In this document: positions 1 to 6,628 of the stretch, piece by piece
Position numbering within the stretch: position 1 is the first letter of the stretch
Layout: every line of letters begins with the position of its first letter
Origin: Scatomonas sp963661545
GTDB taxonomy: Bacteria > Bacillota > Clostridia > Lachnospirales > Lachnospiraceae
Direction of reading: 5' to 3'
DNA: 20,224 nucleotides
NCBI GenBank assembly: GCA_963661545.1
Contig: CAVLCU010000031.1
Coordinates: 1 to 20,224, forward strand
Position numbers and translations under genes: made by a program
Notes under the pieces: generated by a model
The model's database searches: none
Seen by the model: the letters and a program-made list of their open reading frames with translations, nothing else
What the model was told of the DNA's origin: nothing

Positions 1-53
1 ATTTATAATTAATTCATGTGAAGAGGAATTCAATCAGGGAGGTAAAGAGAGTT

Positions 54-524
54 ATGAGAAGAGTAGAAGAGATTATTTATGTTACTCCGGATAAGAGAGA
101 AGATTACCTGAAGCAGCATCTGCATCCCTCAGAGAAGGTTGCCCAGATTCTTTGGATCCATGGCATCCGTAATCAGTTCTATTATAATCTGAATGATTTG
201 ATCCTGATGAGCTTTGAATATGTAGGTAAGGATTTTTATAAGGATATGGCTTCTCTGGCTGCCTATCCGGAGCTGGAGGGTTTCTTCGTGAAGAAGCGTC
301 GGAAGGAGGTTCCCGTGGATGCCCAGATGTCCACTTGCTGGTGGGCGCCTTTGAAGCGCCTGGGAAGTGCCCTGACAGAGAGCCCTATGCCGGACGATGA
401 GGATGAGGGCCTGACCCTGGAAGAGCAATATCGGTCCATGGTAAGCGGATACATGACAGAGGGACTTCCGGAGACAGATATTTCTTATGATGAAGATGAC
501 TGGAGTGAGTCGATTCATATCTGA
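54..524 (+). CDS. RhaM/DUF718-like (L-rhamnose mutarotase family) protein
   Basis: About 156 residues. The first ~100 resemble the L-rhamnose mutarotase family, small dimeric alpha/beta-barrel proteins that interconvert sugar anomers. Visible marks are VTPDKREDYLKQH, which fits the family's VxPxxxxEYxxRH with its catalytic His, then HGIRNQFYY, an FEY strand and a late CWWAPL. Family members are usually near 104 aa. This one adds an acidic C-terminal tail (PDDEDEG, DEDDWSE) of about 45 residues. I chose ATG 54 because AGGGAGGT (36-43) precedes it; the in-frame GTG at 18 has no such site. TATAAT at 4-9 may be the -10 of its promoter, with the -35 outside the window. No rhamnose genes adjoin it and the next genes are larBC, so the true substrate is unknown. 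The family call rests on recalled motifs only. Confidence 0.55.
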   Translation: MRRVEEIIYVTPDKREDYLKQHLHPSEKVAQILWIHGIRNQFYYNLNDLILMSFEYVGKDFYKDMASLAAYPELEGFFVKKRRKEVPVDAQMSTCWWAPLKRLGSALTESPMPDDEDEGLTLEEQYRSMVSGYMTEGLPETDISYDEDDWSESIHI

Positions 525-550
525 TATCTGAGATCTTTCAGGATTGTAAG

Positions 551-582
551 AAAAGGGTGTCGCCATCGGCGGCACCTTTTTC
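551..582 (+). terminator. Hairpin with U-tract between the RhaM-like gene and larB
   Basis: GGTGTCGCC and GGCGGCACC form a 9-bp stem with one G-T wobble and an ATC loop. A-rich sequence lies before it and TTTTTC after. It looks like an intrinsic terminator, but larB starts only 20 nt downstream with no room for a promoter, so it may act as a partial terminator or attenuator. Confidence 0.7.
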
Positions 583-602
583 TTGAGAGGGGGAGAGGAC
601 AG

Positions 603-1394
603 ATGGAGAAAGGGGAGGAAAATAGCCCTATGGATGCACATATGGATGCTCATGAGATCTTGAAAATGGTGCAGGCGGGAGGCCTTTCGGTGGAAGAAGC
701 GGAGAGCTTCTTTCGGCGGAAGCCCTATGAAGAGATGGAATATGCAAAAATTGATACCCACAGGAAATTGCGGTCCGGATTTGCGGAGGTGATTTACTGC
801 AGCGGCAAGGCAGATGCGCACTTGCTCCATATTTTCGGAAGAATCTACCAGGAGGAGGGGGAGGTCATGGGAACCAGAGCTTCCCAGGCTCAATATGAGC
901 TGGTGAGACAGCATTTTCCGGAGACCTCCTACGATCCCATTTCCCGGATTATCAAGATTGAGAAGGCGGATAAGCCCAGGATAGGCAAGATTGCCATATG
1001 CACGGCGGGGACGGCGGATATTCCCGTGGCGGAGGAGGCAGCCCAGACAGCGGAATTCTTCGGGAGTCATGTGGAGCGGGTCTACGATGTGGGAGTGTCC
1101 GGTCTGCATCGTCTGCTGTCTCGGGTAGATGCCATTCAAAGGGCCAATTGTGTGGTGGCTGTCGCCGGGATGGAGGGAGCCCTGGCCAGCGTGCTGGGAG
1201 GCATGGTGGACAAGCCGGTGATCGCTGTTCCCACCTCTGTGGGTTACGGAGCGAATCTCCACGGTATTTCCGCCCTCCTTACCATGATCAACTCCTGCGC
1301 CAATGGTATTGCTGTGGTCAATATTGACAACGGTTACGGGGCAGGCTATCTGGCAACACAGATCAATCGAATGGGGGTGAAGGCACATGAGTGA
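603..1394 (+). CDS. larB: LarB, pyridinium-3,5-biscarboxylic acid mononucleotide synthase
   Basis: 263 residues. LarB carries out the first step of nickel-pincer nucleotide (NPN) synthesis: it carboxylates and hydrolyses nicotinic acid adenine dinucleotide to pyridinium-3,5-biscarboxylic acid mononucleotide in the cytosol. The C-terminal half has the AIR carboxylase-like fold signatures: TAGTADIPVAEEA (134-146), GVSGLHRLL, AGMEGAL (189-195), VPTSVGYGA (209-217) and NSCANGIAVVNIDNGYGAG (230-248). The Cys in NSC (232) probably corresponds to the reactive Cys of characterised LarB. Length is normal. ATG 603 follows a purine-rich GGGGGAGAGG; an in-frame ATG at 630 is a weaker alternative. The gene overlaps larC by 8 nt, which suggests translational coupling. 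Base use matches its neighbours. Confidence 0.93.
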   Translation: MEKGEENSPMDAHMDAHEILKMVQAGGLSVEEAESFFRRKPYEEMEYAKIDTHRKLRSGFAEVIYCSGKADAHLLHIFGRIYQEEGEVMGTRASQAQYELVRQHFPETSYDPISRIIKIEKADKPRIGKIAICTAGTADIPVAEEAAQTAEFFGSHVERVYDVGVSGLHRLLSRVDAIQRANCVVAVAGMEGALASVLGGMVDKPVIAVPTSVGYGANLHGISALLTMINSCANGIAVVNIDNGYGAGYLATQINRMGVKAHE

Positions 1395-2817
1395 GCTTTT
1401 ATATCTGGAATGTGCAAGCGGCATCAGCGGAGATATGTTTGTGGCGGCTCTGCTGGATCTGGGAGCGGATCAGAAGGTTCTGGAGGAGGCTTTGGAGAGC
1501 CTCCATCTGGAGGGAGCCCGGGTTCGGGTCAGCAGGGTCAAAAAATCCGGTCTGGATGCCTGCGACTTTCAGGTGCTTCTGGATGAAGCCCACGAGAACC
1601 ATGATCATGATATGTCCTATCTTCACGGGCATGGGCACAAAGACTACCTGGAGAAGGACGAGGAAGATCCGCATAGGCATTCGCCGGAAGGATCCTGGGA
1701 CCATGGTCACGGCCAGTCCCAGGCTGAGGGGAATCCCCATACCCATGGCAGGGGCTGGAAAGATATTATGGATGTTCTGAAGAAAGGCCGGATGAGGCCT
1801 GGGGCGCTGGCCATGGCAGAACGAATCTTTCGGATCCTTGCGGAGGCGGAGGCAAAAGCCCACAAAGTGGCCCTGGAGGAGGTACATTTTCATGAGGTGG
1901 GGGCAGTGGATTCGATTCTCGATATTGCAGGGGCAGCTGTCTGTCTGGACAATCTGGGCATTTCCCGGGTGGTAATTCCCAGAATTCGGGAAGGACAGGG
2001 AACCGTAAGATGTCAGCACGGTCTCTTGCCTGTCCCCGTTCCGGCTGTGGTCAATATTGCGGCAGCCTGGGGACTTCCCTTGCAGATCATGGAAGAGGAG
2101 GGGGAATTTGTGACCCCCACAGGCGCAGCCATTGCCGCTGCTATTCGTACAGACGGAGAGCTGCCGGAACAATTTACCATCCGAAGATGCGGAATAGGGG
2201 CAGGAAAGCGCCAGTATAGAATCCCCTCTCTCCTGCGGGCCTTCCTGATCGAGACCGGGGAAGGAGAGAAGGGGGATCAGAAAAATCAGGAGGGCAATCA
2301 GCCGGGGAATCCGGCAAGTGATCGGTTAGGACATCCGGCCAAGGAAGGTCCAAGGCCCGAGGCGGACCGGATCTGCAAGCTGGAGACCAATATCGATGAC
2401 TGCAGCGGGGAAAATCTGGGATTTGTTATGGAACGGCTGATGGAGGCTGGAGCCAGAGATGTGCATTATATACCGGTCTTTATGAAGAAAAACCGACCGG
2501 CCTATCAGCTCAATGTCATCTGCAGTCCAAAGGATCGTGCATCCATGGAGGACATTATCTTTCGGGAAACCTCTACGATAGGGATTCGGTGCATGGAGAT
2601 GGACCGTACCATATTGGAGAGACGGGAAGAGAGGATTACTTTCAAATGGGGCTCTGCCCGGGTGAAGGTCTGCCATCTTCCGGGGGAGGTACGAGGCTAC
2701 CCGGAATACCAGGATGTGGCTGCTCTGTGCCGCCAATATAAAATTCCCTATGGGGAGATGTATCAGGAGATAGAAGAAGCCTGGAAGGCCAAGAACTTGA
2801 AGGGTATAGGAAAGTAA
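1387..2817 (+). CDS. larC: LarC, nickel insertion protein for the nickel-pincer cofactor (LarC1-LarC2 as one frame)
   Basis: 476 residues. LarC is the CTP-dependent cyclometallase that inserts nickel into the dithiolated pyridinium mononucleotide to finish the NPN cofactor of LarA-type enzymes. The LarC1-like part begins LYLECASGISGDMFVAALLDLG and includes HFHEVGAVDSILDI (167-180). A His-rich stretch at 69-120 holds 12 His in HxH and HGH clusters and probably holds nickel. A Gly/Pro/charged linker at about 291-328 leads to the LarC2-like part, starting KLETNIDDCSGE (331-342). In Lactiplantibacillus plantarum the two parts are joined by ribosomal frameshifting; here they share one open frame. 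It starts inside the end of larB (ATGAGTGA). larE and larA are not nearby, so the sulfur-transfer step and the client enzyme lie elsewhere. Confidence 0.93.
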   Translation: MSELLYLECASGISGDMFVAALLDLGADQKVLEEALESLHLEGARVRVSRVKKSGLDACDFQVLLDEAHENHDHDMSYLHGHGHKDYLEKDEEDPHRHSPEGSWDHGHGQSQAEGNPHTHGRGWKDIMDVLKKGRMRPGALAMAERIFRILAEAEAKAHKVALEEVHFHEVGAVDSILDIAGAAVCLDNLGISRVVIPRIREGQGTVRCQHGLLPVPVPAVVNIAAAWGLPLQIMEEEGEFVTPTGAAIAAAIRTDGELPEQFTIRRCGIGAGKRQYRIPSLLRAFLIETGEGEKGDQKNQEGNQPGNPASDRLGHPAKEGPRPEADRICKLETNIDDCSGENLGFVMERLMEAGARDVHYIPVFMKKNRPAYQLNVICSPKDRASMEDIIFRETSTIGIRCMEMDRTILERREERITFKWGSARVKVCHLPGEVRGYPEYQDVAALCRQYKIPYGEMYQEIEEAWKAKNLKGIGK

Positions 2818-2822
2818 AGGTC

Positions 2823-2918
2823 CCTGGCGGATAAGGCCGCCTCCGCCAGGAAGAAAAAGCCACTGCTTCGGATAGGCCGGAGAGAGAATGAGGCGAGGGC
2901 TGCGAAAGCCCTCGCCTC
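2823..2918. terminator. Two hairpins in the convergent gap after larC
   Basis: The gap between larC and the convergent HD gene holds two perfect stems: CCTGGCGG/CCGCCAGG (2823-2830 with 2843-2850) and GAGGCGAGGGCT/AGCCCTCGCCTC (2890-2901 with 2907-2918, loop GCGAA). Neither has a good U-tract on either strand, so a bidirectional terminator or 3'-end protecting role is an inference from position. Confidence 0.5.
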
Positions 2919-2929
2919 TGGTATTACAG

Positions 2930-3421
2930 TCATGCGACACAGGTAACTAACCCCGGTTTGGCCAGGGCAAAGGGAAGCTCGAAGACCTCCAACGCAGCGC
3001 AGAACTTGTCTGCACAGGTAATCAGCCAGGCCTCCCGACTTCTGGGAAGAGGACCCAGAGGAAACATATGAGAGAGAATAGCACTTCTTTCCTTCTCTGT
3101 GACATGAAAATGTTGGGTGCTGTTGTGAGCAGCTACCTTGGGATGATGAAAGGCCTGCAGACCCTCTCCCGGTCGTTTCTCCTTGAAATCATACAGGCAA
3201 AAATCGTGGAGCAACCCGGCACGAGCCGCCATCTGGGAGTCGCAGCGGAACTTCCTCGCCAGCTTCCAGGAAATATAAGAAACATTCAGACTATGCATAA
3301 ATCGTGTAGTTTTGAAATGCTGGCGATAGCGAATCAGCTTCCGGAATTCCCTGTCATCCAGGATGTCCTGTATGAGATCCAGGTACTCTGCATCCACCTC
3401 TTCCGAGACAATGATGTCCAT
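2930..3421 (-). CDS. HD-domain phosphohydrolase-like protein
   Basis: 163 residues. The pattern is that of a metal-dependent HD domain: H43 in MHSLNVSYIS, H72-D73 in GLLHDF, His residues at 92-93, 99 and 118 (SHMFP), and a late Asp, D138, in TCADK. HD proteins hydrolyse nucleotides, cyclic dinucleotides or other phosphate esters; nothing here fixes the substrate. No membrane segment or second domain is visible. The start ATG at 3421 is preceded on the minus strand by GAGGGTG at a reasonable distance and by a good promoter, so it is probably transcribed alone. It converges on larC and diverges from ridA across the repeat block. Confidence 0.75.
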   Translation of the reverse strand: MDIIVSEEVDAEYLDLIQDILDDREFRKLIRYRQHFKTTRFMHSLNVSYISWKLARKFRCDSQMAARAGLLHDFCLYDFKEKRPGEGLQAFHHPKVAAHNSTQHFHVTEKERSAILSHMFPLGPLPRSREAWLITCADKFCAALEVFELPFALAKPGLVTCVA

Positions 3422-3456
3422 CGGTAAATCACCCTCTTTCCTTCATTTATAATTCC

Positions 3457-3485
3457 ATTATGAAACAGCCTTCGATTCACGTCAA
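3457..3485 (-). promoter_or_regulatory. Promoter of the HD-domain gene
   Basis: On the minus strand, TTGACG (3485-3480) and CATAAT (3462-3457) are 17 bp apart. A 13-nt inverted repeat, TTCATTTATAATT at 3442-3454 and its complement at 3500-3512, brackets the promoter and could be an operator. Confidence 0.65.
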
Positions 3486-3560
3486 CCACTTTAGAAAAAA
3501 ATTATAAATGAAAGCCCCGACAAGCAGCCGGGCTGAGGGCATGCAAGCATGCACCGAAGC

Positions 3561-3625
3561 ACGGATATTTGTCGGGCAAGCCAATATCCGTAAGTAGGGC
3601 GATAGCCCGGATTACGGATATTGGC
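3561..3625. repeat. Nested inverted repeat with two mutually exclusive pairings
   Basis: GCCAATATCCGTAA (3580-3593) pairs perfectly with TTACGGATATTGGC (3612-3625), enclosing a GGGC-GATA-GCCC hairpin. The inner AATATCCGT (3583-3591) can instead pair with an identical ACGGATATT upstream (3561-3569). The same strand can therefore join either partner. Confidence 0.7.
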
Positions 3626-3654
3626 GGCGGCAGCGGGAGCACGTAAGTGCGGAG

Positions 3655-3738
3655 CGGCCGGCTTTCTAAAAGCCCCGACAAGCGGCCGGCTTTCTAAAAG
3701 CCCCGACAAGCGGCCGGCTTTCTGAAAGCCCCGACAAG
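3655..3738. repeat. Three tandem 28-bp repeats
   Basis: The unit CGGCCGGCTTTCTAAAAG + CCCCGACAAG occurs at 3655-3682, 3683-3710 and 3711-3738. The third copy has one change (CTGAAAG for CTAAAAG). The copies abut with no spacers. The second half of the unit is the AAGCCCCGACAAGC core of the flanking 42-nt repeats, which suggests expansion by slippage or unequal recombination. Confidence 0.9.
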
Positions 3739-3805
3739 CAGCCGGGCTGAGGACATGCGAGCATGTCGTGGGCTCTGGCTTTTGACACTGTAACCAGGAA
3801 TATCC

Positions 3806-3834
3806 TTGTAAAAAGCGGTGACAGAGCATATAAT
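3806..3834 (+). promoter_or_regulatory. Promoter of ridA
   Basis: TTGTAA (3806-3811) and a perfect TATAAT (3829-3834) are separated by 17 bp, about 38 nt before the ridA start. A TTGACA at 3782-3787 has no matching -10 at proper spacing. Confidence 0.65.
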
Positions 3835-3871
3835 AGGAGCAAAATAACAACTACATGAGGAGATGTTAATT

Positions 3872-4249
3872 ATGTCAAAAGAGATCATCCATACAGACCA
3901 AGCACCTGCAGCGATCGGACCCTATGTACAGGCCGTAAAAAGTCAGGGTCTGGTCTTTATTTCCGGACAATTGGGTTTCGATATGGCTGACGGCAGCATC
4001 CCGGAGGCCGTAGAAGACCAGGCAGCCCATTCCCTGAAGAATCTGGAATCTATCATGGAGGAAGCGGGAACGGATAAGACCAGGGTGGTGAAAACCACAA
4101 TTTTCTTGACGGATATGAATGATTTTGCCAAGGTAAATGAAGTATATGGCGCTTTCTTCGAGGGCAGCAACCCGGCTCGCTCCTGCGTAGCTGTGAAGGA
4201 GCTTCCGAAGGGGGCCAAGGTGGAGATAGAATGCATTGTGGAGGCTTAA
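3872..4249 (+). CDS. ridA: RidA family enamine/imine deaminase
   Basis: 125 residues, the usual RidA size. RidA proteins are cytosolic trimers that hydrolyse reactive 2-aminoacrylate and related enamines left by PLP enzymes such as threonine dehydratase. Family marks are IHTDQAPAAIGPYVQAV at the N-terminus, VFISGQLGFD, the NPARSCVAV segment with the conserved carboxylate-binding Arg, and the C-terminal KVEIECIVEA with its conserved Glu. I chose ATG 3872 because AGGAG (3858-3862) is 9 nt upstream; the in-frame ATG at 3863 directly abuts it. The gene is monocistronic, with its own promoter. A PLP aminotransferase is encoded 12 kb away, but no direct partner is adjacent. Confidence 0.93.
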   Translation: MSKEIIHTDQAPAAIGPYVQAVKSQGLVFISGQLGFDMADGSIPEAVEDQAAHSLKNLESIMEEAGTDKTRVVKTTIFLTDMNDFAKVNEVYGAFFEGSNPARSCVAVKELPKGAKVEIECIVEA

Positions 4250-4277
4250 GTCCCCTGCAAAACCCTATTTCTCCTTC

Positions 4278-4847
4278 TTAGGCCCAGGGATCGGCAGCTT
4301 TGGGGATGCGCACGCCGGTCAGCAGGTATTGTTCCCACAGAAACCATTTGCCGTCTGACCCCCGCTGGCGTAATTTGACAGGACGGGGATCGTCCGCACC
4401 GCCGCAGGGAAGAAAGAGCTTCTTATAGCCCTTTTCCTGGTCGGAGATAGGCTTGCTTTCCACAATGATGCTGTAAGGCTGGGTGGGGCTGTAGTTGTTG
4501 TCCGGCGTAGAACCCACAAAATAGGTAAAGGGAAGATAGGTCTTGCCGTCCCGAAAGCGGTCGTCCAGGAAGGAGATCTCCTGTCCGTTCAGGGGACGGG
4601 GACCCCGCAGCCAGTTCAGCATTTCTGTTCCAATGTTCTTATCCGCTGCGTAAGCGCAGAGGGCAAGCACCGTGAGGGCAGCTGTTTGGAAGGGGGTGTC
4701 AAGACTTGCCTGGGGAAGCGCCTGCATCTCGGCCAGGCTTTCCGGAAGGGAGGGGAAACGGAAGGTCTCCCGCTGATTGCCTGAGGTCTGTGCAGGGGTA
4801 TTTGCCCCTTTTGGGCTTGTCTGTTTCAACTTGTCAAAGATACTCAT
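4278..4847 (-). CDS. Hypothetical cytosolic protein (possibly DUF6935-like)
   Basis: 189 residues, no function recognised. It starts MSIFDKLKQTSPKG, followed by a low-complexity polar stretch to about residue 28, then a compact domain with PFQTAALTVLALCAYAADKNIGTEMLNWLRGP and a beta-rich C-terminal half containing TYLPFTYFVGSTPDNNYSP, YSIIVESKP, KKLFLPCGGADDPRPVKLRQRGSDGKW and WEQYLLTGVRIPKAADPW. The second part looks like a globular fold ending in conserved-looking Trp and Pro residues. No signal peptide is visible; the hydrophobic run near 55-68 reads as a buried helix. From memory it recalls DUF6935 proteins of Firmicutes, which I cannot confirm. GGAGG precedes the start. It lies 17 nt downstream of the lipoprotein gene on the same strand, so the two are probably co-transcribed. 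Confidence 0.7.
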   Translation of the reverse strand: MSIFDKLKQTSPKGANTPAQTSGNQRETFRFPSLPESLAEMQALPQASLDTPFQTAALTVLALCAYAADKNIGTEMLNWLRGPRPLNGQEISFLDDRFRDGKTYLPFTYFVGSTPDNNYSPTQPYSIIVESKPISDQEKGYKKLFLPCGGADDPRPVKLRQRGSDGKWFLWEQYLLTGVRIPKAADPWA

Positions 4848-4864
4848 GGCTGGTTCCTCCTTCT

Positions 4865-5794
4865 TTATTGATACTTCTTTGCAAGCCGGTAAAAGGCTTC
4901 CGTCAGTTCCTCTCCGGCATTGATGGGAGCATAGATGGAATGGCCGTCTGCGAATTCAAACTGGGTGGTATATGTGGTTTCATCCAGGGCAAATGTGCTC
5001 TCGTCCTCGGGTTCTTCATATTGCAGAACCTGGCTGACAAGCTGCTGGTCCCTGACGATAGCAAATATCTCCTCCGCCGATTCCCCATCGATTCGTTGAT
5101 CCTCTGCCTCTATGCGGTCTACGCTGTCATCCACTGCAGCATCGAAGGAAAGAAAGTAGCTATCCGCCTCCTTTTCCAGCTGGAAAGAGTAGGAGAAGAA
5201 ATGAGTCATACACTGCCTGGTGATAGATATCCCTCGAATGGTTTCTGCCTCTGCTGTCTTGTAATGCCTGTTGGCCAGCTTATAGAGGAAATCCAATGCC
5301 CTATCGCAGAGAGAAGTATTCTTTTCGATCTTGTTTCCATCGGAAAAGGTCATTCCCACGCTCTGGGAGGAGGCATCAGAGACAGGAAGGAAACGCAGGG
5401 GATTCTGGGTTCTCACAAGCCTGTCTATCTCCTTCTCCTCGCGAATGACAGCGAGAAATTCCTCTGCATCCTCCTTAGGTATGGGAAAAGAGGAGAAGGA
5501 GGTGTAATGCTCACTCTGCTCCCCTACCCGGCAGTCCGCGGAAAAGAACCAGCTGCTTTCCTGCTTATACAGACCGAAGGAATAGACAGGGATGCTTTCC
5601 GTCCCGTAATAGGCGGTATTGATCAAAACGATGTCATCAGCGCTATAATTTGCGCCCCTGCCACAGCCCAGGAGACTGATAAGAAATGATAGCAATGCCA
5701 AAACCGTCCCTGCCTTCCTCCGGTGGTGAAAGCCTTTTCCTGGTTCCCTCTTCTTATCAAGGATATCCCGGCATTTCCTGTCAAACCGCCCCAT
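4865..5794 (-). CDS. Putative lipoprotein with two diverged copies of one domain
   Basis: 309 residues, function unknown. A long basic N-terminus precedes a hydrophobic stretch and the lipobox LLGC, so cleavage and lipid attachment at Cys44 are likely and the rest should face outside the membrane. Residues 70-178 and 200-308 appear to be duplicates. Both begin YSFxLxKE, continue with an Asp-containing strand, have an AEE helix (DAEEFLAVIRE and SAEEIFAIVRD), an FxDGxxI strand (FSDGNKI and FADGHSI), and end in a helix matching FLYKLANRHY and AFYRLAKKYQ. GGGGAGG lies a good distance before ATG 5794. It is first in a likely two-gene unit with the 4278-4847 gene. A binding or envelope-sensor role is possible but unsupported. 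Confidence 0.75.
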   Translation of the reverse strand: MGRFDRKCRDILDKKREPGKGFHHRRKAGTVLALLSFLISLLGCGRGANYSADDIVLINTAYYGTESIPVYSFGLYKQESSWFFSADCRVGEQSEHYTSFSSFPIPKEDAEEFLAVIREEKEIDRLVRTQNPLRFLPVSDASSQSVGMTFSDGNKIEKNTSLCDRALDFLYKLANRHYKTAEAETIRGISITRQCMTHFFSYSFQLEKEADSYFLSFDAAVDDSVDRIEAEDQRIDGESAEEIFAIVRDQQLVSQVLQYEEPEDESTFALDETTYTTQFEFADGHSIYAPINAGEELTEAFYRLAKKYQ

Positions 5795-5850
5795 AGCAAG
5801 TCCTCCCCTTCTTCTCGATGGGTTATCGCTTTCCCTTGCTTTCTAATGCA

Positions 5851-5879
5851 ACTATAGCATAAACCTGGGCATTCGGCAA
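5851..5879 (-). promoter_or_regulatory. Promoter of the lipoprotein gene
   Basis: On the minus strand, TTGCCG (5879-5874) and TATAGT (5856-5851) have a 17-bp spacer, about 57 nt before the start codon. It lies between the thiT stop and the lipoprotein gene, so the latter need not depend on thiT transcription. Confidence 0.6.
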
Positions 5880-5929
5880 CGCTTATTCCGGGAGGAACAG
5901 ATGGACTTGTCTTGTTTCTTCCTGCTCCT

Positions 5930-6628
5930 TTAGCGGGTAGCAGCGGCTTTGGCCTGGCCTCCCTCTTCTACGGCGATGCGGCGTACCTGGTTCAGTGCCT
6001 TGGCTACAGCCGGGACGCAGATGAGGATCACGGTAAGAATGCCTTCCACCAGCAGGTAGCTGTAGTTGTATACAATCGGATATATGGCTGTCAGTGACTT
6101 GGGGAAGCTTTCCGGCATATATTCCATCCAATAGAGATAACCGGCCAGAGAGGCAAAGACCCCTCGGCACAGAACAGCAGCGATGTAGCCCTTGACCAGA
6201 CCGTGCTTCTTGTCCCGGAAGAAACCGGCAACCCCCAGGGCGGCAAAGGCCAGCAGATAATCGCAGCATACCTGGAAAAAGGTCAGATAGTAGGGATCCT
6301 GGATAAATTGCAGGACACCGTAGGCAAGTCCCACCAGAATGCCCGTTCCTGCGCCATACCAGTTGCCGATCAATACAATGAAGAGCATGGAGAAGAGGGT
6401 GACGGTTCCTCCCATAGGCAGCTTCAGAAATTGAATATAGGATGTCACATAGGCAAGGGCAATTCCCATGGCACAGAAGGCCAGACGCTTGGGAGACATG
6501 GGGGCGGACTTGGTATTGCGCCGTGCAATCACCACGGCAATCACCAAACTGACAAGAGCCACCGCGATAAACAAGCCATAGCCGGCGCCTGTAAGGCCGC
6601 CTTCCTCGGTAACAAGATACTTTAACAT
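5930..6628 (-). CDS. thiT: ThiT, thiamine-specific S component of an ECF transporter
   Basis: 232 residues and strongly hydrophobic. ThiT binds thiamine in the membrane and works with the shared EcfA-EcfA'-EcfT energising module, which is encoded elsewhere. The signature is KLPMGGTVTLFSMLFIVLIG (69-88), followed by GxxxGxxxGLAYGVLQFIQDPY (to 113), as in the ThiT family. There are about six membrane segments, plus an extra N-terminal one (about 15-36) before the canonical core, which makes it longer than the ~180-200 aa usual for the family. The C-terminus is a basic, Ala-rich cytosolic tail. The upstream TPP riboswitch is independent support for thiamine as the substrate. Start ATG 6628 has GGAGG 8 nt upstream, inside the riboswitch terminator stem. 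Confidence 0.92.
   Translation of the reverse strand: MLKYLVTEEGGLTGAGYGLFIAVALVSLVIAVVIARRNTKSAPMSPKRLAFCAMGIALAYVTSYIQFLKLPMGGTVTLFSMLFIVLIGNWYGAGTGILVGLAYGVLQFIQDPYYLTFFQVCCDYLLAFAALGVAGFFRDKKHGLVKGYIAAVLCRGVFASLAGYLYWMEYMPESFPKSLTAIYPIVYNYSYLLVEGILTVILICVPAVAKALNQVRRIAVEEGGQAKAAATR

Larger units (their letters stand above)
3509..3768. repeat. Structured repeat block between the HD gene and ridA
   Basis: This gene-free block is bounded by two near-identical 42-nt copies, 3509-3550 and 3723-3764, differing at two positions. Each runs TGAAAGCCCCGACAAGC, AGCCGGGCTGAGG, then a CATGC-N2-GCATG palindrome. Between them lie several short hairpins with 2-4 nt loops: GCATGC-AA-GCATGC, GGGC-GATA-GCCC and GCAC-GTAA-GTGC. 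The block is more GC-rich than the surrounding promoters. It looks like a REP-like or MITE-like interspersed element, or a structured RNA; no transposase or terminal duplication was seen. A relative lies at the right end of the window. Confidence 0.75.

Noticed and set aside
18..53. Longer N-terminus of the RhaM-like protein from GTG 18
   Set aside because: AGGGAGGT at 36-43 serves ATG 54, where the family similarity begins; no site precedes GTG 18.
129..1424. Long minus-strand open frame opposite the RhaM-like gene and larB
   Set aside because: It runs antisense to larB with its clear AIR carboxylase-like motifs and crosses the terminator hairpin.
3655..3738. Tandem 28-bp units as a CRISPR array
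   Set aside because: The units abut directly with no unique spacers, and no cas genes are present.
3782..3810. TTGACA at 3782-3787 as the ridA -35 box
   Set aside because: No acceptable -10 box lies 16-18 bp downstream, whereas TTGTAA and TATAAT fit at 17 bp.
3491..3850. Minus-strand open frame of about 119 codons across the repeat block
   Set aside because: Its translation is mostly the repeated DNA unit (recurring GAFRKPAA-like text), with no ribosome binding site or family resemblance.
4706..5689. Plus-strand open frame opposite the lipoprotein gene
   Set aside because: The minus-strand gene has a lipobox, an internal repeat, a ribosome binding site and a promoter; the plus frame has none.
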